Shown here: in pieces, positions 16,805 through 24,671 of the stretch
Layout: each line of letters opens with the position of its first letter
How positions within the stretch are numbered: position 1 is the first letter of the stretch
Source of the DNA: Myxococcus stipitatus
GTDB lineage: Bacteria > Myxococcota > Myxococcia > Myxococcales > Myxococcaceae
Reading direction: 5' to 3'
Assembly (NCBI RefSeq): GCF_021412625.1
Contig: NZ_JAKCFI010000003.1
Location: forward strand, 1,054,001 to 1,118,000
Length of the DNA: 64,000 nucleotides
Notes under the pieces: generated by a model
The model's database searches: none
What the model was told of the DNA's origin: nothing
What the model saw: only the letters and a program-made list of their open reading frames with translations
Translations under genes and position numbers: made by a program

Positions 16805-18265
16805 CTATTCCAACAGCCGGCTGGCGCGGGAGGCCCATTCCTGCGCCTTCCCGCGGTACGGGGGGAAGAACACCGCGGCCAGCGACTTCATCCATTGGAC
16901 CGACACGGCCCGCTCGTGGCTGAAGGTCCGGAATCCATAAATGCCGTGGTAGTTGCCCAGGCCACTCATGCCCACTCCGCCGAAGGGCAGGTTGGGGTTG
17001 GCCACGTGGATGAGGACGTTGTTCACCACCGCCCCGCCGGAGGTGGTGTTGCGGAACACGTCCTCGATGGCCCGCTTGTCCTGGCTGAAGACGTACATGG
17101 CCAGCGGCTTGTCGCCGCGCTGGACGTGCTCGTAGACCTCCGCGCGGGAGCGGAAGGTCATCACCGGCAGCACCGGACCGAAGATTTCCCCCTCCATCAC
17201 CGCCATGTCCGGCGTCACGCCCGTGAGCACGGTGGGCGCCAGGTAGCGCGAGGGCCCGTCCGCCAGCCCGCCGACCTCCACCTTCGCCCCCGCCGCCACG
17301 GAGCGGTCCACCAGGTCCTTCACGCGCCGCCACGCCGCGGCGTCCACCAGCCGCGAGAAGTCCGGGCTGGCCTGCCGCTCCGCCTCCGTCCCGCCATAGA
17401 AGCGGGTGATGACCGCCTTGAGCGCATCCACGAACGCCTGGGCGCGCGACTCGTGCACGAAGACGTAGTCGGGCGCCACGCACGTCTGGCCGCCGTTGAT
17501 GAACTTGCCCCACGCCAGCCGCTCCGCCGCCGCGACCACGTCCGCCGACTCGTCGATGATGACGGGCGACTTGCCGCCCAGCTCCAGCGTCACGCTGGCC
17601 AGGTGTCTCGCCGCCGCCTCCATCACCTTGCGGCCGATGCGCGGGTTGCCCGTGAAGAAGAAGTGGTCGAAGGGCAGCTCCAGCAGCGCCTCCGCCGTCT
17701 CCGCGCCGCCCTCGAACAGCGCCACCTCGTTCTCCGGGAAGACGTCGCGCAGCAGCCGGGCCAGGAAGCGCGAGGTGTGCGGCGTCTTCTCGCTGGGTTT
17801 ACACATCACCGTGTTGCCCGCGGCGATGGCCGCGATGAGCGGCGCCACCAGCAGGTGGAAGGGATAGTTCCAGGGCGCCAGGATGAGCACCACGCCGCGC
17901 GCCTCGTAGCGCACGTGCGCGGACGAGCCGGCGAGCAGGAGGGGCGTGCCCACGCGCGTGGGCTTCATCCACGACTTGAGGTGCTTCACCGTGTGGTTCA
18001 GCTCCTCCAGCGTGGGGTGTACCTCCGTCAGCTCCACCTCCAGCGCGGGCTTGCGGAAGTCCTGGTGGATGGCCTCGGCCAGCTCGTCGCGGCGGGCGAT
18101 GATGGCCTCGCGCAGCTTCTTGAGCCGGGCGATGCGCTCCGCGGCGGTGGTGCGCGACATCGTCCAGCGGTGCGCGCGCTGGGCCTGGAACACCGAGAGG
18201 ATGCGCGACGCTTCGAGGGACGGCTTCGAGTCGACGGCGGCTGCGGCGGGGACGGCCTCCAGCAT
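16805..18265 (-). CDS. Aldehyde dehydrogenase (class 3), copy 2
   Basis: The 486-residue protein is a tandem paralogue of the neighbouring dehydrogenase. It has the same LAPWNYPFHLL, TLELGGKSP, NGGQTCVAP (nucleophile) and LPFGGVGMSG motifs and an FFPPYRGKAQEWASRASRL tail. It differs by an N-terminal extension with a run of alanines. It begins 30 bases after the tetR stop. The two copies are clearly similar along their whole length but diverged at most non-motif positions, so this is an old duplication rather than a recent one, probably giving different aldehyde preferences. Confidence 0.9.
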   Translation of the reverse strand: MLEAVPAAAAVDSKPSLEASRILSVFQAQRAHRWTMSRTTAAERIARLKKLREAIIARRDELAEAIHQDFRKPALEVELTEVHPTLEELNHTVKHLKSWMKPTRVGTPLLLAGSSAHVRYEARGVVLILAPWNYPFHLLVAPLIAAIAAGNTVMCKPSEKTPHTSRFLARLLRDVFPENEVALFEGGAETAEALLELPFDHFFFTGNPRIGRKVMEAAARHLASVTLELGGKSPVIIDESADVVAAAERLAWGKFINGGQTCVAPDYVFVHESRAQAFVDALKAVITRFYGGTEAERQASPDFSRLVDAAAWRRVKDLVDRSVAAGAKVEVGGLADGPSRYLAPTVLTGVTPDMAVMEGEIFGPVLPVMTFRSRAEVYEHVQRGDKPLAMYVFSQDKRAIEDVFRNTTSGGAVVNNVLIHVANPNLPFGGVGMSGLGNYHGIYGFRTFSHERAVSVQWMKSLAAVFFPPYRGKAQEWASRASRLLE

Positions 18266-18295
18266 GGTGGGCTCCTGGGTTCGGATGCTGCGTGT

Positions 18296-18979
18296 TCAGC
18301 GGGCCTCGAGCCCGCGCAAGAGGGTGGTGAGCGCCTGGGTCAGCTCGGCCGTGAAGTCGATGCGCAGGGGCGCCATGTGCGGCGCGGCGAGCACCGCGCG
18401 CGCCACGGGGGCCACGTCCGCCATCTGCCGCAGCCCCGTCACCAGCGCGTGCAGGTGGAGCAGCAGCCGGGGGCCCTCGCCCGGGCGCAGGAACGGCACG
18501 AGCGCCTCCAGCGTCGCGCCGATGCGCGCCATGGCCTCCAGCAGCCGCTCCTTGAAGCGCCGGGTCTGCTCCTCGGTGACGTTCTGCTCGAGCACCGTCT
18601 GGAGCATCGCCAACAGGCGCGTCAGCGGCAGCTCGCCGGACAACGACTGGGCCACCTCGCGCGCCAGCCGGGGCCCCGTCCACGGCGCGTCTCCCGCCTG
18701 GAGCAGCCGCCCCTCCAGCCGCTCGAACCACGCGAACAGCAGGTCCTCCAGCAGCGCCAGGAACAGCGCCTCCTTCGTCGGGAAGTAGAGGAACACCGTC
18801 CCCTTCGCCAGCCCCGCCCGCTCCGCCACGTCCGCCATCTTCACCGCGCCGTAGGACGTCTCCTGGTACAGCCCGAGCGCCTCCGACAGCAGCCGCCGCC
18901 GGCGCGCCTCCTTGTCCTCGTCCCGCAGCGCCCGCCTCGGCGCCTCCCGCCCCGCCCTCGGCTCCGTGTCGCTCACCAT
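18296..18979 (-). CDS. TetR-family transcriptional regulator
   Basis: The 227-residue protein has an N-terminal helix-turn-helix (about 27-70: LLSEALGLYQETSYGAVKMA, then AERAGLAKGTVFLYFPTKEA) typical of TetR repressors, and a helical ligand-binding C-terminal domain. It is the first gene of the leftward aldehyde dehydrogenase operon. Two perfect 13-bp inverted repeats lie 15-50 bases upstream of its ATG. The simplest reading is autorepression, with the operon induced by an aldehyde, acid or acyl-CoA ligand. The divergent PLD-like gene starts only 97 bases away and could be controlled from the same sites. Confidence 0.88.
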   Translation of the reverse strand: MVSDTEPRAGREAPRRALRDEDKEARRRRLLSEALGLYQETSYGAVKMADVAERAGLAKGTVFLYFPTKEALFLALLEDLLFAWFERLEGRLLQAGDAPWTGPRLAREVAQSLSGELPLTRLLAMLQTVLEQNVTEEQTRRFKERLLEAMARIGATLEALVPFLRPGEGPRLLLHLHALVTGLRQMADVAPVARAVLAAPHMAPLRIDFTAELTQALTTLLRGLEAR

Positions 18980-18993
18980 GCGGTCTGCGTAGG

Positions 18994-19029
18994 TGACCGG
19001 AGGTCATTTCGTCAAGTGACCCCAGGTCA
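18994..19029. promoter_or_regulatory. Twin TetR operators TGACC-N3-GGTCA
   Basis: Two identical palindromic half-site pairs, TGACCGGAGGTCA at 18994-19006 and TGACCCCAGGTCA at 19017-19029, are centred 23 bp apart, roughly two helical turns. They sit between the divergent tetR and PLD-like genes. Binding by the neighbouring TetR protein is inferred. Confidence 0.7.
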
Positions 19030-19075
19030 GTTCCGGAAGGGGTGGGGTGTTTGTAGGTGGGTGTGTTGATGTGGG

Positions 19076-19720
19076 ATGTTTGTGGACATGCGTCCCATCC
19101 AGGCGGAGTTGTTGTCCGGAAGCGCGCTGTACCGGGAGGTGGTGCTGGAGAAGCTGGTGAACGCGCGCGAGTCGGTGTGGCTGGCCACGGCGAACGTGAA
19201 GGCGATGTACGTGGAGTCGAAGGGGCGCTTCGTGCCGCTGGTGGAGGTGTTGGACGCGCTGGCGGCGCGGGGCGTGTCGCTGCGGCTGCTGCACGCGGAG
19301 CTGCCGAGCCGTCCGTTCCGCGCGGCCTTCGACGCGAGGGCCCGGCTGGTGTCGGGTGGGCTCGAGCTGAAGGTGTGCCCGCGCGTGCACTTCAAGGCGG
19401 TGCTGGTGGACGGGGCCTGGGTGTACCTGGGAAGCGCCAACCTCACGGGGGCGGGGCTGGGGGCGAAGGCGGACGGGGCGCGCAACTTCGAGCTGGGCTT
19501 CGCCACGGAGGACTTCGACGTCATCGACCGGGTGACGGCGCTCTACGAGGCGGTGTGGAGCGGGGCGGAGTGCCGGGGATGCAGGTTGCGTTCGGTGTGC
19601 CCGGACCCCATCGGGCCCTTGCCCGCCCGGCCCCCGAAGGTGCGAAGTTCGCGCCGCGCCGCGCGGCTGGGAAGGGCCCGCCGGCTCGAACGCCCCACCT
19701 TGGAGTCACACCGCCGATGA
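19076..19720 (+). CDS. Phospholipase D-like domain protein
   Basis: The 214-residue protein contains a single HxK motif in the setting RVHFKAVLVDGAWVYLGSAN followed by LTGAG, the classic PLD/nuclease active-site strand-loop. The N-terminal half (ARESVWLATANVKAMYV) matches the first beta strand region of the fold. A cysteine cluster near the C-terminus (CRGCRLRSVCPDP) may bind a metal. Single-motif PLD proteins work as dimers, as phospholipases or nucleases. The last base pairs overlap the GST start (ATGA), so translation is coupled. An alternative start is the ATG at 19088. It lies divergent from tetR across the twin operators. Confidence 0.8.
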   Translation: MFVDMRPIQAELLSGSALYREVVLEKLVNARESVWLATANVKAMYVESKGRFVPLVEVLDALAARGVSLRLLHAELPSRPFRAAFDARARLVSGGLELKVCPRVHFKAVLVDGAWVYLGSANLTGAGLGAKADGARNFELGFATEDFDVIDRVTALYEAVWSGAECRGCRLRSVCPDPIGPLPARPPKVRSSRRAARLGRARRLERPTLESHRR

Positions 19721-20325
19721 TGAAGCTCTTCTTCGCCGCGAATACCCGGGCCACCCGTCCCCGCTGGATGCTGGAGGAACTGGGCGTGCCCTACGAGCTG
19801 GTCCCGGTCGACCTGCCGAGCCGTGAGCACAAGCAGCCGGACTACCTGCGCATCCACCCCATGGGCTCGTTGCCCGCGCTCGAGGACGACGGCCACCCGA
19901 TGTTCGAGTCGGCGGCCATCCTGATGCACGTGGCGGACAAGTATCCGGAGAAGGGCCTGGCCCCGGCGCCCGCTACCCCCGAGCGCGCCGAGTATTATCA
20001 ATGGTTGATGTTCTGCATGGCCACGATGGAGCCGCCGCTGTCCGCCTACTCGGCGCACAACCTCTTCCTGCCGGAGCTCGAGCGCGTCCCGGCCGAGGCG
20101 GAGCGGGGGCGCAAGCGCTTCACCGACATCGCCCGGATGCTGGAGGAGCGGCTCCAGGGGCGTGAGTTCCTCGTCGGCGGGCGCTTCACGGCCGCGGACG
20201 TGGTGATGGCCTCCATCCTCCACTGGGCCCAGGGCATGGGGCTGCTCGCGTCCTTCCCGACGCTGGGCGAGTACACACAGCGGCAGCTGGCTCGGCCCGC
20301 CGCCCGTCGGGCGCTCCAGGCCTAG
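19717..20325 (+). CDS. Glutathione S-transferase family protein
   Basis: The 202-residue protein shows the thioredoxin-like N-terminal domain of GSTs (KLFFAANTRATRPRWMLEEL, then MGSLPALEDDG and ESAAILMHVADKYP, which contains the glutathione-binding E-S pair). An all-helical C-terminal domain follows, with GGRFTAADVVMASILHWAQG. It overlaps the PLD-like gene by four bases. GSTs conjugate or reduce electrophiles, which would suit a locus facing reactive aldehydes together with the dehydrogenases across the operators; that link is inferred from location. Confidence 0.85.
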   Translation: MMKLFFAANTRATRPRWMLEELGVPYELVPVDLPSREHKQPDYLRIHPMGSLPALEDDGHPMFESAAILMHVADKYPEKGLAPAPATPERAEYYQWLMFCMATMEPPLSAYSAHNLFLPELERVPAEAERGRKRFTDIARMLEERLQGREFLVGGRFTAADVVMASILHWAQGMGLLASFPTLGEYTQRQLARPAARRALQA

Positions 20326-20338
20326 CGGGGGAGGAGTC

Positions 20339-21682
20339 ATGCCCCCGTTCGGCAGCGTCACCGGCTCGGGCGCCTTGGCGAGCCAGCCGCATGTCGGGTT
20401 GAAGCGCCGGGGCTTCATCGTCTCGGCGGGGGTCGTCCTGCTGTCGGTGGTGACGCAGCCGTTGATCTTCGGCCGCTTCGTGCCCGAGGCGGTGCTCGTG
20501 CACGTGGGCTGGTCCGTGATGCTGCTGGCCATGGCCCTGGTGATGCGACGCTGGGGGATGTCCATCCAGCGCGCGAGCACCATCTCCGGCGTGCTCAGCC
20601 TCGGCGCGCTCGCGCTGGACATCCTGTTCACCGGGGGGCTGTCGAGCCCGCTGTTCCCGCTGCTGTTCGCCCTGCCGCTCATCGTGGGCGTCTTCACGCC
20701 CGGAGACCTGGTGACGGTGTGGGCCATCGTCCTGCTCACGCTGGTGGGCGTGGTGGGCGCGGCGTGGCTGGCGGACGGGTCGCCCCACCGGATAACGGGC
20801 GAGGTCACCGTCTTCCTCTTCATGGCGTGGGTGGCCATCTACGGCGGGAAGATGTACCGCCGCATGCGCCTGACCGAATGCGAGGCGGGGCGCGAGCGGC
20901 TGGCGGCGCTGGAGCGGCTGGCGCGCAGCGAGCGGCTGCGCGCCGAGGCCGAGCGCAGCCACGCGGAGACGGAGCGGCTGGCGCTGATGGGCCGGCTGGC
21001 CGCGGGCGTGGCGCACGAGGTGAACAACCCGCTGGCCTACGTGAAGTCCAACCTGCACTTCCTGACGGAGGTGGTGAGGGAGGGCTCGCCGGACCTGGAG
21101 GAGTGCCAGCGCGTGCTCGACGAGACGGGGCAGGGCGTGCTGCGCATCCAGCAGATCGTCACCGACCTGCGCCGCTTCTCCCGGGAGACGTCGGATGGGG
21201 AGGAGCACTGCTCGGTGGAAGAGGCGCTGAGCGAGGCGGAGCGGCTGGCGTCCGTGCGGCTGCGCAGCCTGTGCCGCGTGGTGCGCGAGGTGGCCGAGGA
21301 CGTGCCGCGCGTGCGGCTGAGCCAGCGGCACCTGGTGCAGGTGGTGGTGAACCTGCTGCTCAACGCGGCGGACGCGCTCGACGCGCTCGAGGCCCAGCCC
21401 GAGGCGCGCCGCCAGCTGTGCCTCGTCACGCTGCGCGCCCGGCGGGAGCCGGGGGGCGTGTTGCTGGAGGTGGAGGACAACGGCCCGGGGATTCCCGACG
21501 GCGTCCTGCCGCGCTTGTTCGAGCCCTTCTTCACCACCAAGGCCCCGGGGAAGGGCACGGGCCTGGGGCTGGCCCTGTGTCGCGAGTACCTGGCGCGCGT
21601 GGGCGGCTCGCTGTCCGCGGAGAACCGGCCGGAGGGCGGGGCGCGCTTCGTGCTGCACCTGCCGGAGGCGGCCTCGAGCTGA
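20339..21682 (+). CDS. Membrane sensor histidine kinase
   Basis: The 447-residue kinase has five or six hydrophobic segments in residues 25-175, with no large extracytoplasmic domain. A charged coiled-coil (180-215) follows, then the H-box GVAHEVNNPL (H226) and a HATPase domain with N-box NLLLNAADAL, G1 DNGPGIPDG, F-box FEPFFTTK and G2 GKGTGLGLALC. The H-box variant is of the NtrB/HWE-free HisKA class. It starts 13 bases after the GST stop and has no response regulator nearby, so it is an orphan kinase. It ends four bases from the convergent AraC gene. Confidence 0.88.
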   Translation: MPPFGSVTGSGALASQPHVGLKRRGFIVSAGVVLLSVVTQPLIFGRFVPEAVLVHVGWSVMLLAMALVMRRWGMSIQRASTISGVLSLGALALDILFTGGLSSPLFPLLFALPLIVGVFTPGDLVTVWAIVLLTLVGVVGAAWLADGSPHRITGEVTVFLFMAWVAIYGGKMYRRMRLTECEAGRERLAALERLARSERLRAEAERSHAETERLALMGRLAAGVAHEVNNPLAYVKSNLHFLTEVVREGSPDLEECQRVLDETGQGVLRIQQIVTDLRRFSRETSDGEEHCSVEEALSEAERLASVRLRSLCRVVREVAEDVPRVRLSQRHLVQVVVNLLLNAADALDALEAQPEARRQLCLVTLRARREPGGVLLEVEDNGPGIPDGVLPRLFEPFFTTKAPGKGTGLGLALCREYLARVGGSLSAENRPEGGARFVLHLPEAASS

Positions 21683-21686
21683 GGCG

Positions 21687-22601
21687 CTACGCGCCGGAGG
21701 CGCTGCTGCCGCCACCCGGTGGCCCCTCGTCCGCGGCGCCGACCCCGCGGGGCTCGGAGGACGGCTCCTCCGTTTCGGGCTCTCCACCGGCGCGCCCCTG
21801 CTGACGCTCACGCCACGCGCTGGGGGACTCGCCCACCAGCTTGCGGAACAGGCTGCTGAAGTGCTGCAGCGACGCGCAGCCCACCTCCACCGCCACGGCG
21901 GTGAGCTTCATGTCCGTCTCCAGCAGCAGCGACTGCGCCATGCGCACCTGCACGGCGTTGAGCTCCGCCTGGAACGACGTGCCCGCGTCCTTCAGCCGGC
22001 GCTGGAGCGTGCGCTCGGACATGCCCATCTCCCGGGCCACGTCCGACAGGTTGATGTCCGGCAGCTTGCCCTTCATCGCCTGGTGCAGCTCGCGCAAGAG
22101 CGGCGACTGGCCCGTGGCCTCCGCCACCAGCTCGTTGAGCCGGGACAGGAGCGGCGCCGCCGTCGCCTCCGGCTGGCCCAGCCACGCCAGGGCCACCGCT
22201 GGGTCCGTGAACACCTTGCTCGGGTAGGCGCCCGTCAGCAGCGTGTAGAAGCCTCCCACCACCGCGCCCGCCACGCCCTCCGGCCGCACCAGCGCCTGCC
22301 GCTGCACGGACGTGCTGAAGGACTTCTCCCGCGTCTGCATGTACTTCACCAGCACCGCGAACGCCGCCGGGTCCGCCGCCTCCAGCCGGCGCGCGTCCAC
22401 CAGCGAGGCATGCGGCGCCGCGGGAGCCAGCTCCACGTCGAGCACGTTCACCAGCCGGCGCACGTGCGCCTCGCCCGGACGACCCCACAGGACGAAGCCG
22501 CACAGGTCCGCCGTGGCGTACCAATGCAGGAACCCCTCCCCGACTAGATAACGGCCGAGGGGGTCCCGGAAGTAATCGTCGACGCCGTCTGCCGATCGCA
22601 C
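21687..22601 (-). CDS. AraC-family transcriptional regulator
   Basis: The GTG at 22601 gives a 304-residue protein. The C-terminal 100 residues before the tail contain the paired AraC helix-turn-helix: INLSDVAREMGMSERTLQRR followed by LKDAGTSF, then LTAVAVEVGCASLQHFSSLF and RKLVGESPSAWR. The N-terminal domain (AraC-type ligand/dimer region of the OruR/ArmR kind) precedes it, and a Gly/Pro/Ser-rich tail ends the protein. The predicted start overlaps the 3' end of the desaturase gene by 58 bases in another frame. No good ribosome site is visible, so coupled translation is likely. It may regulate the desaturase or membrane lipid composition. Confidence 0.8.
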   Translation of the reverse strand: MRSADGVDDYFRDPLGRYLVGEGFLHWYATADLCGFVLWGRPGEAHVRRLVNVLDVELAPAAPHASLVDARRLEAADPAAFAVLVKYMQTREKSFSTSVQRQALVRPEGVAGAVVGGFYTLLTGAYPSKVFTDPAVALAWLGQPEATAAPLLSRLNELVAEATGQSPLLRELHQAMKGKLPDINLSDVAREMGMSERTLQRRLKDAGTSFQAELNAVQVRMAQSLLLETDMKLTAVAVEVGCASLQHFSSLFRKLVGESPSAWRERQQGRAGGEPETEEPSSEPRGVGAADEGPPGGGSSASGA

Positions 22602-23440
22602 GGCTCGGCAGAATAGCGCTTCGCCACCTTGGCCACCCACAAGGGATTGATGGGGGACAGGGAAGTCACCAGCTCTGGACGGACCCATGCCTTGTCGGCC
22701 AGCGCTTGGGTCGCCTCCGGCAGCTCCCGCCAGGGCAGCTGGGGCTTCAGGTGGTGGGCCTGGTGATAACCTGCATTGAAAAAGAACAGGTTGTACAGAC
22801 GGGAAGTGGACGTCGTGCCCAGGGAGGCCCGCTGGGAGGCATCCGTTTCGAAGTGGGCGGCCAGGTTGAGCCAGTGGATGCAGACCTGTCCCACCAGCAA
22901 CACTCCCCACCAGGCCAGCCCCAGGGCGGGCCGCCAGAGGATGAGCGCCAGCACCGCGCCGTCCACCAGCAGGAAGTCGAAGGCCAGCTCCGCGCGCTGG
23001 TTGCGCTTCGTCGCCCAGCGCCACACGTTGCCCACCGCCTCGAAGGGCCAGAACCACGGCGTCAGCGCCGAGCGCAGGCAGTAGCGCGCCACGCCCTCGC
23101 CGGGACGCCGCACGCCCCAGTCCCCCGGACCGTCGTTGTACCGGTGGTGGTTGAAGTGGTGGATGTAGTAGCCGCGGTAGGGAAAGCCGCAGGCCATGCC
23201 GAGCGTGCGCGACACGACCCAGTGCGCCAGCCGGGGCCGCGCCATGGAGACGTGCATGTGGTTGTGCAGCACGGCGTAGTTCCAGAACAGGACGGCCCAG
23301 CCGAGGATGCACATCCCCACGCGGCCCCAGATGTCCAGCACATCCCAGCTCCAGACGAAGGACGGGAACCACACCCACCACAGCGCGTGCACCGCGAGTT
23401 GGGGCAGGTCGAAGGCGGGGGCCGTCTGGGGGCGGTTCAT
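22544..23440 (-). CDS. Membrane fatty acid desaturase
   Basis: The 298-residue integral membrane protein has the three histidine boxes that hold the di-iron centre: HNHMH (59-63), HHFNHH (94-99) and HQAHH (226-230). Hydrophobic segments lie around 15-58 and 150-195. It would insert a double bond or hydroxyl in an acyl chain using oxygen and an electron donor. The downstream AraC regulator overlaps its 3' end. A small inverted repeat (TTGCG-N6-CGCAA) lies 57-72 bases upstream of the start. Substrate (fatty acid, carotenoid or sphingolipid) cannot be told. Confidence 0.85.
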   Translation of the reverse strand: MNRPQTAPAFDLPQLAVHALWWVWFPSFVWSWDVLDIWGRVGMCILGWAVLFWNYAVLHNHMHVSMARPRLAHWVVSRTLGMACGFPYRGYYIHHFNHHRYNDGPGDWGVRRPGEGVARYCLRSALTPWFWPFEAVGNVWRWATKRNQRAELAFDFLLVDGAVLALILWRPALGLAWWGVLLVGQVCIHWLNLAAHFETDASQRASLGTTSTSRLYNLFFFNAGYHQAHHLKPQLPWRELPEATQALADKAWVRPELVTSLSPINPLWVAKVAKRYSAEPCDRQTASTITSGTPSAVI

Positions 23441-23496
23441 GGCGGACGAGGGTAGGGCCGGCCATTTCCCGCCGCTTCATTCCATGCGCCAAGCGA

Positions 23497-23512
23497 TTGC
23501 GAAATCACGCAA
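23497..23512. promoter_or_regulatory. Inverted repeat TTGCG-N6-CGCAA upstream of the desaturase
   Basis: Perfect 5-bp arms separated by AAATCA form a possible operator 57-72 bases before the desaturase start. Candidate binders are the adjacent XRE or AraC proteins. Evidence is limited to symmetry and position. Confidence 0.3.
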
Positions 23513-23638
23513 CCGCGCGCGTGGGTTTCCCCTCTCGTCACGCGCCCGGGTCCACCTCCACCCGGCGCGTCCACTCCGCCCCCGCTCGCGGCGCCTCGCG
23601 CTGGCGCGACGCGAGGCCCGCGGTGTCGGTGTCGGTGT

Positions 23639-23998
23639 TCACGGCTCGAGGGCGTGCGCGACCTGCCCGAGCAGCCGCAGGCGCGGCGCGTCGAGCTTGC
23701 GCACGGTGCGCAACAGGCGGCGGACCTCGGGGCGCTCGCGGTACTCGGGCGGATCCTCGGCGAGCGCGGGCGCGCCTTCCACGCCCGCCATGCCGAGCAG
23801 CACGTCCGAGGAGCAGTTGAGGACCAGGCACAGCTTCCTCAACGTGCGGACGCTGGGCAGCATGTGGCCGCGCTCGAGTCGCCCGTAGACCTCGGTGGCG
23901 ATACCCACGCGCTCGGCCACGTCGGCCTGGGTGAGCTCCAGCCGCTGCCGCGCCGCGCGAACTGCATTTCCAATGATGGTGGCCAGTCGTTGTTCCAT
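23639..23998 (-). CDS. XRE/Cro-C1-type helix-turn-helix regulator
   Basis: From the ATG at 23998 the product is 119 residues. An N-terminal Cro/C1 domain is clear: VRAARQRLELTQADVAERVG then IATEVYGRLERGHMLPSVRT, followed by LRKLCLVLNCSSDVLLG. The C-terminal 50 residues are charged and helical. The frame continues upstream to a GTG at 24097, adding 33 residues of low-complexity sequence, but neither start has a clear ribosome site. It is a probable cytoplasmic DNA-binding regulator; its targets are unknown, though the desaturase lies immediately downstream on the same strand. Confidence 0.8.
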   Translation of the reverse strand: MEQRLATIIGNAVRAARQRLELTQADVAERVGIATEVYGRLERGHMLPSVRTLRKLCLVLNCSSDVLLGMAGVEGAPALAEDPPEYRERPEVRRLLRTVRKLDAPRLRLLGQVAHALEP

Positions 23999-24671
23999 GG
24001 CGTGCGGAAACCTGTCGGAAAGAGGGCTTCGCCCCCCGCGCTCTGGCGGAGAGGTTCCGGGGAGAAGTGACTTCGGGTTCGGTGCCTCGTGGAACACAGA
24101 CTACGGGTGGGGTCTGACATTCAGGTGCATCCGGAAATGGTGTGTCGAAGCGGTCCGGGACGCGTGTCGGCGCGCGCCTCGCGGCGGCGGGTGTCGCGGG
24201 CTTCGCGCGGCGACACGCGTGGGGGCGCTCCGGGGCCTGGCGAAGACGGAGCACAATGGCGCGCGAGGCCGAGAATCCGGCGCGCGCGAGCCGGGCGCCA
24301 CGTGCGCCGCGGTGGCGCCGCCGCGTGTCGGCGCGTGGGGGCCGACGGCGCCGCGCGTGGGTCCCGCGGGGGGCGCGGGAGGCGCCGGGTCGCGGACGTC
24401 CGGTGTTGGACGTCGTCCGTCGCTCGCCCGCACTCACGGTGGGTGCCCGGGCGCGGGAAGGCGGCGCGCCGGCGCGGGGGGCGGAGCGGGTCGCGAGCGC
24501 CCGGGGCCGAAAATTCGGCCCGCGCGCGGTTGTCAATGGCGCGTGGCCTGGTTCACGGAAAAGCCCTGGTGTTTCCGTGGTTTACGAAGGTGGGATGTCT
24601 GACGTAGGGTGGGCACCCCCCGGTGGGTCCGGGGGGCACCGCGCTGCCTCGCGGGGAGGGCCGTTGAGGTC
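23999..24671. other. GC-extreme intergenic region upstream of pomY
   Basis: Several long overlapping frames are open on both strands because of the very high GC content, but none has a plausible start, codon pattern or family resemblance, so no gene is called. The stretch repeats CGCGTGTCGGCGCG twice (near 24160 and 24325) and many GCGCGCG runs. At the right end an 8-bp perfect inverted repeat CACGGAAA-N10-TTTCCGTG (24554-24579) stands in a locally AT-richer patch. This is the best candidate for the pomY promoter or operator region. Confidence 0.45.

Noticed and set aside
23999-24671. Several long open frames on both strands
   Set aside because: They overlap one another, lack ribosome sites and family resemblance, and are explained by the near absence of AT-rich stop codons in this GC-extreme spacer.
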